The notes under the pieces were generated by a model. The model saw nothing but the letters and a program-made list of their open reading frames with translations. It had not been told where the DNA came from and did not search any database. Position numbers and translations under genes: made by a program. From Oehlia diaphana (lineage: Eukaryota; Glomeromycota; Glomeromycetes; Glomerales; Glomeraceae), in NCBI GenBank assembly GCA_003833135.1, contig QZLH01000184.1, positions 114,575-137,719 of the forward strand: a stretch of 23,145 nucleotides of DNA, read 5' to 3'. Shown in pieces: positions 1-9,298 of this stretch. Within the stretch, counting starts at the first letter, position 1. Every line of letters starts with the position of its first letter.

Positions 1-114
1 CTATCAATTGAGTAAAAAAATCATTTCTAACATGTATTTTACACTTCAAACTTTAAAATAAGTGAAAATTTTCTATTGAATATCTCAATTCCTTTGATAT
101 ATTTTAATTTTTAG

Positions 115-316
115 GGTGGTCAGATACTTTTTACCGGGGAGTGTACTATCATCCAGTAATTATAAAAATCTAATTAATAGCTCATTGGAATTATCTCATC
201 AAGACAGTTTTAATGGTACTAAAAACATCTTTCTAGCATCAATAAATGATGAGTTAATTTTTAAAAAATTAGCAAAATTAACTTGCCATCTATCAATGCT
301 AAAAAAATGGTTTTAG
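115..316 (+). CDS. Possible 3' terminal exon of a gene entering from the left (unrecognised)
   Basis: A pyrimidine-rich stretch ending TTTTTAG at 114 is followed by a locally GC-richer segment that looks like the start of an exon. Two readings are possible. In the frame starting at 116 it stays open for about 67 codons to a TAG at 314-316, giving a Ser/Asn/Lys/Leu-rich peptide with no domain I recognise. In the frame starting at 115 it encodes only 14 codons, ending FTGECTIIQ, before a TAA at 157-159. No start codon context is visible, so if real it is the last exon of a gene lying mostly outside the window. An open run of this length can occur by chance in AT-rich DNA, so this is weak. Confidence 0.2.
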
Positions 317-1079
317 TATTATTTGAACTGTCTTTATGAGACAATTCTAACAAGTTATTGATTAAATTTCTATGATCACTAGATGGCGAATTATTGCGTA
401 AAATGAACTCTAACCAATCAGAAAAGAACTGAAAAATAAAACTGAACTGAACTATTTAGAGCTTTAGTAATACTTTATAAAGAGATTTCATAATATTTTA
501 AAAGTATTTAAGGTCTAGCAGTTTATACATTAATAGTAAATTACATAATTAATTATTAATTTTAAAAGTTTAAATGATCATTAGTCAGCAAATAATTTTG
601 TAATTTTACTAATAGGTGAAGGAACTATAAAAGAATTTTATTTATTTATTTTTTTATTAGATTTTACTAATATATAATAATACTGATTATAGTAATATTA
701 TAATAAAATAATTTATTTATTTATTTTATAAGATTTTGATTAAGATAAGTAAGTTATTTTATATACTTCTATATATATAATGAAATTTGATATAACAAAA
801 TTCTAATAAACCAGAACTGGCTTTATACTAGAATTTTTTTCTGAAACTAAATCACATATATTAAAATAAGTTTGATATAACAGAATTTATTAGTAAATTT
901 CTTAATAATAGCTATAATAGAACAAATAATAGAACAGTTATAGTAAAAATAGTTTGATATTTAATAGATATTGTACAGTATTATATTTATATTAGTTAAC
1001 ATTATAAAGTGACGTTAATCAATATGAATACTATTGTATAATATCTATATTATCGTATGGCTAATGCAGATCATACTTG

Positions 1080-1169
1080 AATAAATTATTAATATTCGAT
1101 ATTGTACACAAATAAACTATTAATATTCAATATTATACACAAATAAACTATTGATATCAATATTGTACA
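1080..1169. repeat. Three tandem copies of a ~30-bp AT-rich unit
   Basis: Units begin near 1080, 1110 and 1141. Each reads roughly AATAAACTATTAATATTC followed by AATATTGTACAC with a few substitutions. This is a short direct repeat with no coding potential. Confidence 0.6.
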
Positions 1170-1511
1170 ATAATGAAAATATCAGACAAATAAAATCAGC
1201 ATAATCCTATAGGTATAATTCACTATTTTAAAATAGTATTTCACATGATATATATAATCTTATTTTTTCAAGTAACATGATAATTTTTTTTTATAAAAAA
1301 ATTATTTCAGATAGTAAGAAAAAGCAAAATTTTTTTAAGTTTTGGTAAATTTTTAGTGTATAAAATTTCTCAAATAATATTTTAAATAAAAATAATTTAA
1401 ATTTTTAATGTTTATCATATATGTTATATAAATAAAAATTTGATATAACAGAATTTCATATGATTTATATATATAAAATTTGGTATATCAAAATTTTTGA
1501 TATATTAGAAG

Positions 1512-1979
1512 TAGAGATTGGAATCGATTTCCATTATTAGAATTGATTCTAAAATTGATTAATCACAATTAATTATTTTGCAAATACCAATTTTAAGATT
1601 CAATTTTCAATTTTAATTAATCGAATTTATACTTCAAAAAAATACAAATTATGGCGCAGCAACTTTGTCAGATTTTTAATACTTAAAAACATGTATCACA
1701 TGATTACAAATTAACTGAATAAATTTTCTTTTTAGAAATTTATACAACCTTATACAATAGCAACTTTTGTCACGTGATTTATGGCCAGAATTATGAATTT
1801 GCTAAAATTAAGAGATCTGTCCTTATTATTTGTATTTTTAGTGTAATATGATAACAGTTATTAATTAATGATATTGCGTCACAATAAGTAGATTCAATTT
1901 TTATTTAATATTCAATTTAAAATCAATTCTTATCAATTTTTGATAGTTTTAATTTTAATCAAATCTTTTCTGATCCCTA
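1512..1979. mobile_element. hAT-like MITE with 8-bp target site duplication
   Basis: The 468-bp element is bracketed by a perfect 8-bp direct repeat ATTAGAAG at 1504-1511 and 1980-1987, the duplication length made by hAT transposases. Its left end is TAGAGATTGGAATCGATTT. The reverse complement of its right end is TAGGGATCAGAAAAGATTT, matching at 14 of 19 positions, and both fit the TAGRG start common in hAT termini. There is no transposase frame, so it is non-autonomous. It interrupts an older pogo-like remnant: the flanks are TTGATAT on the left and TTTTGATATACC on the right. Inside, at 1771-1811, it carries a CACGTGA-headed module that also occurs in gene promoters further right. Confidence 0.7.
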
Positions 1980-2240
1980 ATTAGAAGTTTTGATATACCA
2001 GATATTTTTACTGGAACAGATAGTTCTATTATATTGAATTTCACTTTAAATTATTAATTATTAACTATATATACTGTATATAAGTAGAATGATAAATAAT
2101 TTATTAATATTTTAGAGTTGGATTTTTATTTTAGTATATTTATATTTTATAATTATTTAATTTAAACTAATAAATATATAATGTATTAAAAAAAAAAATG
2201 AAAGAAATCTGTATTTTTAATTATTATTATTATTAAAATT

Positions 2241-2868
2241 CTGAATAGATCAGGTAAATTGATAAACCTAACCTGAAATTTTTTTTCAGATCAGATTAAG
2301 TTAGGTTAGATCAGAGTATCTGTTTAATCTGATCTAAATTAAAACCTGATTTTTATTAAAATATAAAAAAAAAATGATGCAAACCATTTTTTTTTTTTTT
2401 TTGAAATATTACAATTCATAATTGTATAAAAAGATGAATCACAATACTGCAACTAATTTTTTTTATATAAGATCAATATAAAAAAAGTAAATTCTGATAC
2501 TGCAATTTACTTTTATATATAAAACTGATATAAAAAAGTGAATTCTAATACTGCAATTTACTTTTATTATATAAAATCAATATAAAAGATGAATTTTGTT
2601 ACCATTTATTATATAAATCAATATAAAAAAGTGAATTTCAATAATCAATATAGCAACTCACTTTTATTATATAAAATTAATATAAAAAATGAATTATAAT
2701 ATTATAACTCACTTATATTATATAAAACTACAGTTTTAGATTAACAGATCATTCAGATTATTATATTGATATTACAACTTGAAATGATGCTGAATTGCAA
2801 TTGCTAAACCTGAACTGATAAATTCAGGTCAATCTATCAGATTATCTGAATTTGGTTAACCTATTCAG
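2241..2868. mobile_element. Inverted-repeat element carrying a minisatellite (tentative)
   Basis: The left end from 2240 (TCTGAATAGATCAGG, then TAAATTGA) matches the reverse complement of the right end (TCTGAATAGGTTAAC, then CAAATTCA) at about 17 of 23 positions. Inside the left arm, 2288-2299 and 2324-2335 form a perfect 12-bp inverted repeat (AGATCAGATTAA). The middle is the 52-bp tandem array listed separately. I could not find a flush target duplication, so it may be an old element or a satellite with palindromic flanks. Confidence 0.35.
2428..2730. repeat. 52-bp minisatellite, about six copies, each able to form a hairpin
   Basis: Two neighbouring units starting near 2480 and 2533 are both 52 bp and differ at a few positions. 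Degenerate or length-variant units precede (from ~2428) and follow (from ~2584). The best units contain AAAGTAAATT and, a few bases on, AATTTACTTT, so each unit is itself a 10-bp inverted repeat around GATACTG-like loops. Units are joined by TATATAAAATCAATAT-like spacers. No coding potential is seen. Confidence 0.65.
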
Positions 2869-3940
2869 ATATTACATTGTTATGATTTTTTTTCTTTTTA
2901 GCTAATTAACCAATAGAATTTAAGAAAAAAGTAAGGTAAAAATCATTAGCGAGATCCTATTATGATATATAATTAGCTTATAACACCTTTTATCTGAAAG
3001 TTTTATACTTTAAGGGTTTTCTGCAAAATATAATATGTTTATAGTAATAAAAGTGGAAATATCTATTATAATAGCCTAAAATTTTTATATTTTTTACATT
3101 GCTTCAAATTTCAAATTGCAGTAAACCATTTTACTAGCAGTTTTTCTAAATGAGTTATCCAAATTTTTTTATTCTATTAACTTAATATTGTCTTATTGAA
3201 ATCTATAGAATTGTTAACATAATATATTTTTTCTGCATTTTCAACTTCATCATTATTATATTACTTTAAGTATTAAGTAGTGTTTCATATAAATCAAATT
3301 TTTTTCTGAAATTTAATTTAATTTAAAATTAATTTAGACTTGATTTAATCCTAAAATAATAATTTCAGGATCTAGCAATCCAATTTTAATAATTTTTTTT
3401 TAATTGATTATTTTTATGATTTAATCAAAATAAAAAAAATTATTAATATCAGATTACTATATCAAAAGTTATTTGCAAATACATTTTTACTCTTCAAGAA
3501 CAATTAGAATTATACTATGCCATAAATCAATTTGTATAAAATACTAAATTTATTTAACAATAAAATTCAAAAATCTGAAATTTAAAAATTTTATTTTTAA
3601 TGAAAAATTGGTAAATCTAAAACTTTTTTAAATTATAATTAGTTTCAGAAAAGTATAAAAATAGTTTTTGCAATTAAGTTTATTATAAAAAATAGTTTCA
3701 GATTAAATTTTAATTAAACTAAAATTTTGAAAAAAAAGTTTTGGTAAGTATCTTTACAGAAACTAACTTTGAAGTAGTTCAGAATATTAAGTTAAGTCTA
3801 TATAAAAAAAATATCATATACAACTATTTTTTGGATATTTTTTCTAGAAGGAACTTTGTATTCAGTTATAATTGAACTAATTTTTTCTTTAGTATATGTA
3901 ATTGTTTCTTCCTTTATTACTGAAGTTTTTATTATTTAAA

Positions 3941-4703
3941 ATGGATTTTTTCTGCTATTTACTTTCAGAAAGTATGAATAATGTTGACCTACTATCATCA
4001 CTATCTATGTTTTATGATACTATTTTGGTATAAGTTATTTTTTTGTTCTTGTCTTTTAAAATAAATGATTCAACTAATAATACATTTAGAAGTTTACCCT
4101 ATAAAAAATATTTTTGCCAAAATATACTTAAAATAAATTTAAAATTTTATTTTATATTTAAAATATACTGAAATAGTTAAAAATTAAATATTATTTAAGT
4201 ATATAATAATATATTTAAAATATTTTTATTTTAAATATCCTTAAAATATACTGAAATGGGTAAAATTTATTGTAAATTAAATATATTTTAAGTATATATT
4301 AAATGCAATTTAATTCAAATTTTGCAAAAATTCAATTTTCAGTATATTTTAAATATAAAATAAGAAAATTAAGTATATTTTAAAGAAAATTAAATATATT
4401 TTAAATATATTTTAAGTAAAATTTTTTTTTTATAGGGTTATTTCTTATATAATATATTTAACTAATAATTAGTATTTTGGTTTTTCAAAAATTTTTATAT
4501 TTGTAATTAAGGTTATTGAAATAGCAGATATGTTATTAGATGAATTTAATAAAAGTATTAATTATATTAAAATTCAATGGCCTAACAACTCTACTTTAAT
4601 AAAGTCAAAAAACTTTAAATTAACTAGTAATTTCACTAGTTCTTCTGATTCTCTAAAGTTTATAAAAGAAGTTTTATTGGTAATAGAAGCTATTTTGTTC
4701 TAA
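3941..4703 (+). CDS. Possible small two-exon gene, unrecognised
   Basis: An open frame starts with ATG at 3941 (a second in-frame ATG is at 3974) and runs to 4027, followed by GTATAAG, a good donor. It resumes after AATTAAG at 4512 in the same phase and stays open to TAA at 4701-4703, giving 29 + 63 = 92 codons. The exon phases agree (87 and 192 nt). The second exon encodes a mixed, protein-like sequence including IEIADMLLDEFNKSINY and KLTSNFTSSSDSLKFIKEVL, unlike the Lys/Asn/Ile runs of junk frames here. A further donor, GTAATAG at 4680, means it could continue into exons I do not see. I recognise no domain. The 484-bp intron (4028-4511) contains a 341-bp MITE; without it the intron would be about 140 nt. 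It could also be a decayed gene fragment. Confidence 0.3.
4097..4437. mobile_element. Tourist/Harbinger-like MITE, TTA target duplication
   Basis: The termini are CCCTATAAAAAA at 4097-4108 and its exact reverse complement TTTTTTATAGGG at 4426-4437, flanked by TTA at 4094-4096 and again at 4438-4440. A 3-bp TWA duplication is characteristic of PIF/Harbinger MITEs. Inside, 4147-4173 and 4337-4363 are a perfect 27-bp inverted repeat, so the element can fold back on itself. It has no coding capacity. It lies within the presumed intron of the small two-exon frame. Confidence 0.65.
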
Positions 4704-5435
4704 TATTGTTATCAATTATCAACTTATTATATAATATATATACATAAATATATTATATTATATATTATATATATTAATTTTAATTTAAATATTTTATACT
4801 TTTTACACAGAAAAATTTAGTATTACAATATTTTTGTATTTTTTTTTTACTAATTAGTTATGATAGAATTTACTATATAATTACAAAAAAATCTAATATT
4901 AATAAAATGTAGATTATCTTAGTAATTATAATTTTATATGATTAAATAAATATATAAAGATTTAGCTATTTAAAAGTATATATTTAAAAATAAAATTGCT
5001 TAAATAATTTAAAAGTAATTTATTAAAAATTACTTGGTAAATTTCATTTATAATAACTAATCTTTTAACTAAGTTTAAATAATGAAATTAAACAAACTTG
5101 TTTATAATAAGAAATCTTGGATTCAAAACTGGTTTAGTTCTAAAGTAGTTTGAAGTAATTGTATATTTGAAGATTATTTTTTTTATTAGTAACTAATTAA
5201 ATTTATTGGTAGGTAAAGTTACTTAGTAATTTGAGTTATCTATATTTAATAATTTCAAAAATTGTTCAAATTACTTCTGAACTATTTAATATTCCTAAAT
5301 TTATTTTATTATAGAATTGCTTATTTTTGAATGCAATGTATTTATTTAATATTTATAGTATATACAATATTATATATTTATTGTATAGTATTTAGGTAAT
5401 AACATGCTATTTTTGATTGAAGTTTTTGATTGGTA

Positions 5436-5464
5436 CAGATTGTGCCACAAAGTGGTACAATCTG
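5436..5464. other. Short strong hairpin, 13-bp stem, 3-nt loop
   Basis: CAGATTGTGCCAC is followed by AAA and then GTGGTACAATCTG. The arms pair at 12 of 13 positions, and the odd pair is G against T, which in RNA would be a G-U wobble. It stands out as locally GC-rich against the surrounding AT background. Its function is unknown; it may be part of an old repeat. Confidence 0.4.
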
Positions 5465-5815
5465 AAGACCTATACAATAAGTGTTTTATTATAGATTCTC
5501 ACAATCACACTATTAAGTCAATTACAAGTTAATTTATAGTTTATTTAAGGTTTATTATGTATTTGTAATGATTTAAACAATATTCATTTATTATATATAT
5601 TATCAATAAAACTATTTAATAAATGTAAAAAAAATACAGTGTAATCCTATAATTTATATTATTAATTACATTTATTAAAATTTCATAAAAAATATTTTTA
5701 CTGTAATATATAGAAACCTTAATTCCATATATTTTTAATTAACAATAATTATAACTATTAAATTTATTATAATATATTAAATTAAACAACAACTTTTTTA
5801 AATTTATATAATATA

Positions 5816-6016
5816 TATATATGATGATGATGATCCTATAGCTACTATGGAAGGATATAGGTGAATTTCATAAGGTGATGGTAGAGCACAGGAGCAATCT
5901 TATGGATGGGAACCAGTTTGGAGTTTTAAACGAATTAATTATATATGTAACGGAACTTTCTGTCTTTTATATAATTAATAAACTCACAAATTGCACTACC
6001 TTGCAAAAAAAAAAAA
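5816..6016 (+). mobile_element. Retroposed fragment (LINE/SINE-like 3' end) with poly(A) tail
   Basis: An island clearly richer in G+C than its surroundings ends in twelve A residues (6005-6016) and is bracketed by an 11-bp direct repeat TATATAATATA at 5805-5815 and 6019-6029, as expected for target-primed reverse transcription. AATAAA at 5977-5982 lies 22 nt before the poly(A), so the source was probably a Pol II transcript. A 12-bp perfect stem (5934-5945 with 5968-5979, arms ATTAATTATATA and TATATAATTAAT) with a 22-nt loop sits just before it, like the 3' hairpins that some LINE reverse transcriptases recognise. No frame is open across it. It could be a 5'-truncated LINE, a SINE, or a processed mRNA tail. 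The duplication is all A/T, which weakens it. Confidence 0.55.
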
Positions 6017-6522
6017 TCTATATAATATAAAAAATAAAATCTATTATTATACATTTCAAATTATTATAATTGTAATAATTTATAAACTGCAGCAGGGTTT
6101 TTGTATTAGTAAATATACTTTTAAAATGTAAAAATCTTTATTTTTTAAAATTAAAGTAGCATCTTAAACTATTAACAATAATAATGGTTTTCCATAGTAC
6201 ATCTTGCAAGCATCATAATCTATAAAATTTTTCACTTATATACAGTTTAGAGTTGTTGATTTATAGCTAAAATTAAAGCTTAACCAAGATTAAAATCACA
6301 AATAATTATTTAAATTTATTTCATTAAAATGTAATTTTATTACACAAATATATAATAGAATTTTATGTGGCTTATTTTCAGTTAATAAACATAACTATAT
6401 AAGCTGTTTGAATTTACAAAGCGGCTAGATACTACAATGAGGTCAATATAAATAAGCTTTTAACTAATCAACTTTTATTTCACATTTCACCTACATTAAA
6501 GAATAGTTTTAGTTCATTATAT

Positions 6523-7455
6523 TTATCTGTCTTCGGCCCATTCATTCTCCTTTCGAATCTGCTCTTCCTCTTCGGGGGTAAAATCATTGACTATATTAAA
6601 CGTATTGCGAATCTCCTCGGGAGATTTGCCTTTGATCATGTTGGCGACAGTTTTACAACCAATATCCCTAAAATTTTAAATAAAAGGGCTATTACTAAAA
6701 GATTCAATAATTTATTAATACGTAGCAAAAAATAAAAAGAAATTTACAATAATGGCTTGATATCCAGATAATTAGCAGCCTAATAATTTTGATTTTGAAT
6801 AAAACATAAAATTAACAATAATATAAAACTTGAAAACTGCTTTTCATCGGTAAAAATATATTTTTTTTACCAAAATAATCTCAAAGAGCATGTCTTGTTC
6901 AACATTTAAAAACCTTTGGTCCCAGTCATCAATTTCAGTATTTCTTCTGCGAGAGTCATCGTCATCATTGGTGGGTTGAGGGTCGTTTACGTGGTGTTGG
7001 CACCATTCCAGGACCTAGACAAAAAATACAAATCTATTAACATTTTATACAACGACTCTGCATAAAAAACAAACACTTTAGTTTATGAATAGAATTACCT
7101 TTTTTAGGACTTTTTCATTGACGTTAGGAAGCGGAATGGATTGATCGGTTTCGCCAACGTCTATCATAAAATAGTAAGGTAAACGCGTTAAATGTTAGGG
7201 TATACGCGCAAATAGAATCCTGTTATTTAACAAACAAGATCTTAAACCAACATTAAAGATATATTACTAAAGTAATATATATAAAGGAAGTTTATATTTC
7301 TAATAATTTACACATATTTAGCTATTATAGAAATTACCTTCAATCATATTCTTAAGTAAGATGGAACGACTTGCAACCGGTATTTCAACTTTGAATTCAA
7401 CATCGTCGCAACTTTTCAAAGTTACCTTCTTGCCTTCGCTGCTTTCACTGGTCAT
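6523..7455 (-). CDS. SKP1: SKP1, SCF ubiquitin ligase adaptor
   Basis: Exons on the minus strand are 7338-7455, 7099-7160, 6871-7014, 6748-6779 and 6523-6667, all with GT-AG introns, giving 166 residues, close to the ~160-170 usual for SKP1. SKP1 bridges cullin (CUL1) and F-box proteins in SCF E3 ligases, in cytoplasm and nucleus. The N-terminal BTB/POZ-like fold covers about residues 6-70 ([15 protein letters not shown], then [12 protein letters not shown]). An acidic loop with NDDDDS follows, and the C-terminal Skp1 domain covers about 95-163, including [18 protein letters not shown] and [17 protein letters not shown], which contacts F-box proteins. The ATG at 7455 is the first in frame and gives the expected N terminus. 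Pro150 is the residue hydroxylated in Dictyostelium Skp1. The gene is intact, with the introns and coding sequence typical of a functional single-copy gene. Confidence 0.96.
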
Positions 7456-7867
7456 TTTTACTAATTGTATTTAAGATTTCTTTACTTGTTTGAGTGATAA
7501 TTATTTTAAGGCGAAATATTAAAAGTTGTGTGTTTACTTTTTGAGAAGCTTGCTATTTCTACTCTATAAAGATAGAACGTAAGCTGTACATGATCTGACA
7601 CGAAATTACCAACAGATTTCCGCGGATTACACATAGTTCTAGTTCTTTCTTTCTTAGTCGTAATCTTCCGCAGCTCATACAGCTGCCGGACTTTATCTTC
7701 CTATTTAAATTTACAATTTTGGAACAACCAATAATGATATGGCTTTTATGATGTGGTTTATGAATGATGTGCTGTAATTATATTTTATAAATCATCAAAT
7801 ATGATTAATATATATTAAATAATTATGAAAGTTTATATTAGAATTATAACATATTGCGCAAAATACA
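7456..7867. promoter_or_regulatory. SKP1 upstream region and 3' flank of the SUR7/PalI gene
   Basis: These 412 bases separate two minus-strand genes. The SKP1-proximal part is less AT-rich than the other gaps and contains short palindromes such as CAGCTCATACAGCTG at 7671-7685. No TATA box or named operator can be asserted. The part next to 7868 would be the 3' UTR of the upstream gene. Confidence 0.4.
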
Positions 7868-9175
7868 CTAATAATGAGGTTGCGTTTGACCCCAATGATG
7901 TGAAGATTGTGGAGGATATATATTAGAATTGTTAGAATTTGGATATGTATCATGAGACAATATGGGCGATTGATTTGAAGGAAAAGGATAACTATCAGGT
8001 GGATACGAAGGTGAAGTAGTCGAATATGAGTTATATGCATTGTGATAAGAAGATTGCGACGAAAGGGGATAAGAAAATTGTTGTTGTGGCGGTATCCCGG
8101 GCGGAGAAGGTGGTAATGAACGTTCATTTGGACTTGTGGGTCGTGAACTGTATCCTTGATAAGGTCCCATTGGATAAGGTTGCGGCGGATTCGGTGGACG
8201 CATTGGACTGTAGTAATAGTCTTGACCAGGTTGAGATCCGAGTGGAAAATGTGGGGTTGATTGTTTTATTGGATCAGCTTCTACAACATCTTCTTCGAAT
8301 TCAGCAAATTTTGGAACATTTTGGTCCCTAAAACCACTTATTCGTTGTTCTGAACGGAAGTCTTCACTTTTGCTATCATCAAATGATGACGATTCTTCTG
8401 ATTTTCTTCTTCGTTTATTCATAATTCTCCCTACAAAAAAACTTATTGTAGCTAAACCAGAACTTACAAGACATGCAATCACCAGGTAATACGCGATATC
8501 AAATTCTGCTAAATAAACGGATCCAGCTTTATTGTTTATAGGTTTAACAATTCCATTATTAAACAAGATAAAATCTACTATAAACGCAAAAAGAACGAAA
8601 ACAAAAGCAAGAGCAGAACTCTGTGCTGCTACTCTTATGAGGCCTCTATCTCGATTTTTGCGCGTATGCGCAAATGCACCAACGCACGTTACGATAGATA
8701 ATGTAATTAATGCTATACATATGTAAATTATTTTTTTGTTATTTTCTCAAGAGAGCCGACAATTAATGATCATTAAAGCTTACCAACTATATGAACCACG
8801 GTCAAATAGCTTAATGCTATGTTCACAGCACCAGGCAAGTCAGGAGCCAAATTAGGATTTAGTGAAGTGCTCGCATCTAATTTTCAAATCTAATATTTAG
8901 AAAAATACTTATTATCACACTCGAATAAAGAAAAAATTGTGCTCACCAAAAGCAAACCCTATTTTTGGTGATGTACATCTTCTTGATTCGCCACTATTTT
9001 GTGCGCAATATCCCCACAATCCAATTGTTAATTCTTCAGAAGTACTCTTCCGTAATATTTTTACGAAATGTAATGTTTTGATGATTGGCGTTATAAGGTT
9101 TACTATTAAAAGTAAACCAAAAGAAATAATAGTCAAGATCGTTCCCGGAGTTGCTTCGCGACCAGTATAAGTCAT
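7868..9175 (-). CDS. SUR7/PalI (Rim9)-family four-TM plasma membrane protein
   Basis: Exons are 8947-9175, 8784-8876 and 7868-8712, joined by GT-AG introns to 388 residues. Four hydrophobic segments lie near residues 12-32, 97-121, 138-157 and 181-202, the SUR7/PalI topology. Between TM1 and TM2 is a claudin-like loop with IGLWGYC and a second Cys in ESRRC, the GLxGYC...C signature of this family. After TM4 comes a basic stretch (RIMNKRRRK) and a ~185-residue cytoplasmic tail rich in Pro, Ser, Tyr and Gln. PalI/Rim9 proteins help ambient-pH signalling at the plasma membrane, while Sur7 proteins mark eisosomes; the long Pro/Ser-rich tail is more PalI-like, but the sequence alone does not decide. 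The start at 9175 puts TM1 right after a 10-residue N terminus. Two CACGTGA sites lie upstream. Confidence 0.82.
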
Positions 9176-9298
9176 AATTAAGATTTAATAAAAAATATCA
9201 CTTAATTAACCTTGTCGAGGAAAAGTCCAAATTGCCTTCTTGAGTGATCGGTTGTGATAGGAAGGACAACACCAGTGGTACCGACAAAAGTTTCGGGT

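Larger units (their letters stand above)
780..2046. mobile_element. Degenerate pogo/Tigger-like non-autonomous element (remnant)
   Basis: The motif TTTGATATAAC or close variants recurs at 786-796, 871-881, 1439-1449, 1479-1489 and around 1989-1999. The outer ends are imperfect inverted repeats: the left end starts ATGAAATTTGATATAAC next to a TA at 778-779, and the reverse complement of the right end reads AAGTGAAATTCAATATAA next to a TA at 2047-2048. A TA target site and TATAAC-type subterminal repeats are typical of the pogo/Tigger branch of Tc1/mariner. No transposase coding is visible. The ends are badly decayed, so limits and family are tentative. A hAT-like MITE (1512-1979) has inserted into it. 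Confidence 0.35.
317..3940. other. Gene-poor, AT-rich intergenic block full of repeats
   Basis: I see no conserved coding sequence here. The DNA is dominated by A/T runs and contains a pogo-like remnant, a hAT-like MITE nested in it, a three-copy 30-bp repeat, and an inverted-repeat element with a hairpin minisatellite, each listed separately. Positions 2880-3940 hold nothing beyond AT-rich low-complexity sequence. Confidence 0.7.
4704..6522. other. AT-rich intergenic DNA, one hairpin and one retroposed fragment
   Basis: No coding sequence is supported. Apart from the hairpin at 5436-5464 and the poly(A)-tailed insertion at 5816-6016, the stretch is AT-rich low complexity. The last 110 bases include the presumed 3' UTR of the SKP1 gene; TTTATT at 6474-6479 (AATAAA on the minus strand) is a likely polyadenylation signal 44 nt past its stop. 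Confidence 0.7.

Noticed and set aside
4720..4790. Dense TATATAT tract
   Set aside because: Simple AT microsatellite typical of this background; no replication origin or promoter claim can be supported.
5860..5900. Possible tRNA or Pol III A box (TGGTAGAGCAC)
   Set aside because: It resembles a tRNA D-arm, but no B box or acceptor stem follows; AATAAA and poly(A) argue for a Pol II source.
8026..8331. 101-codon open frame on the plus strand and a 110-codon frame at 7795-8127 on the minus strand
   Set aside because: Both are shadows of the SUR7/PalI tail exon in other frames.
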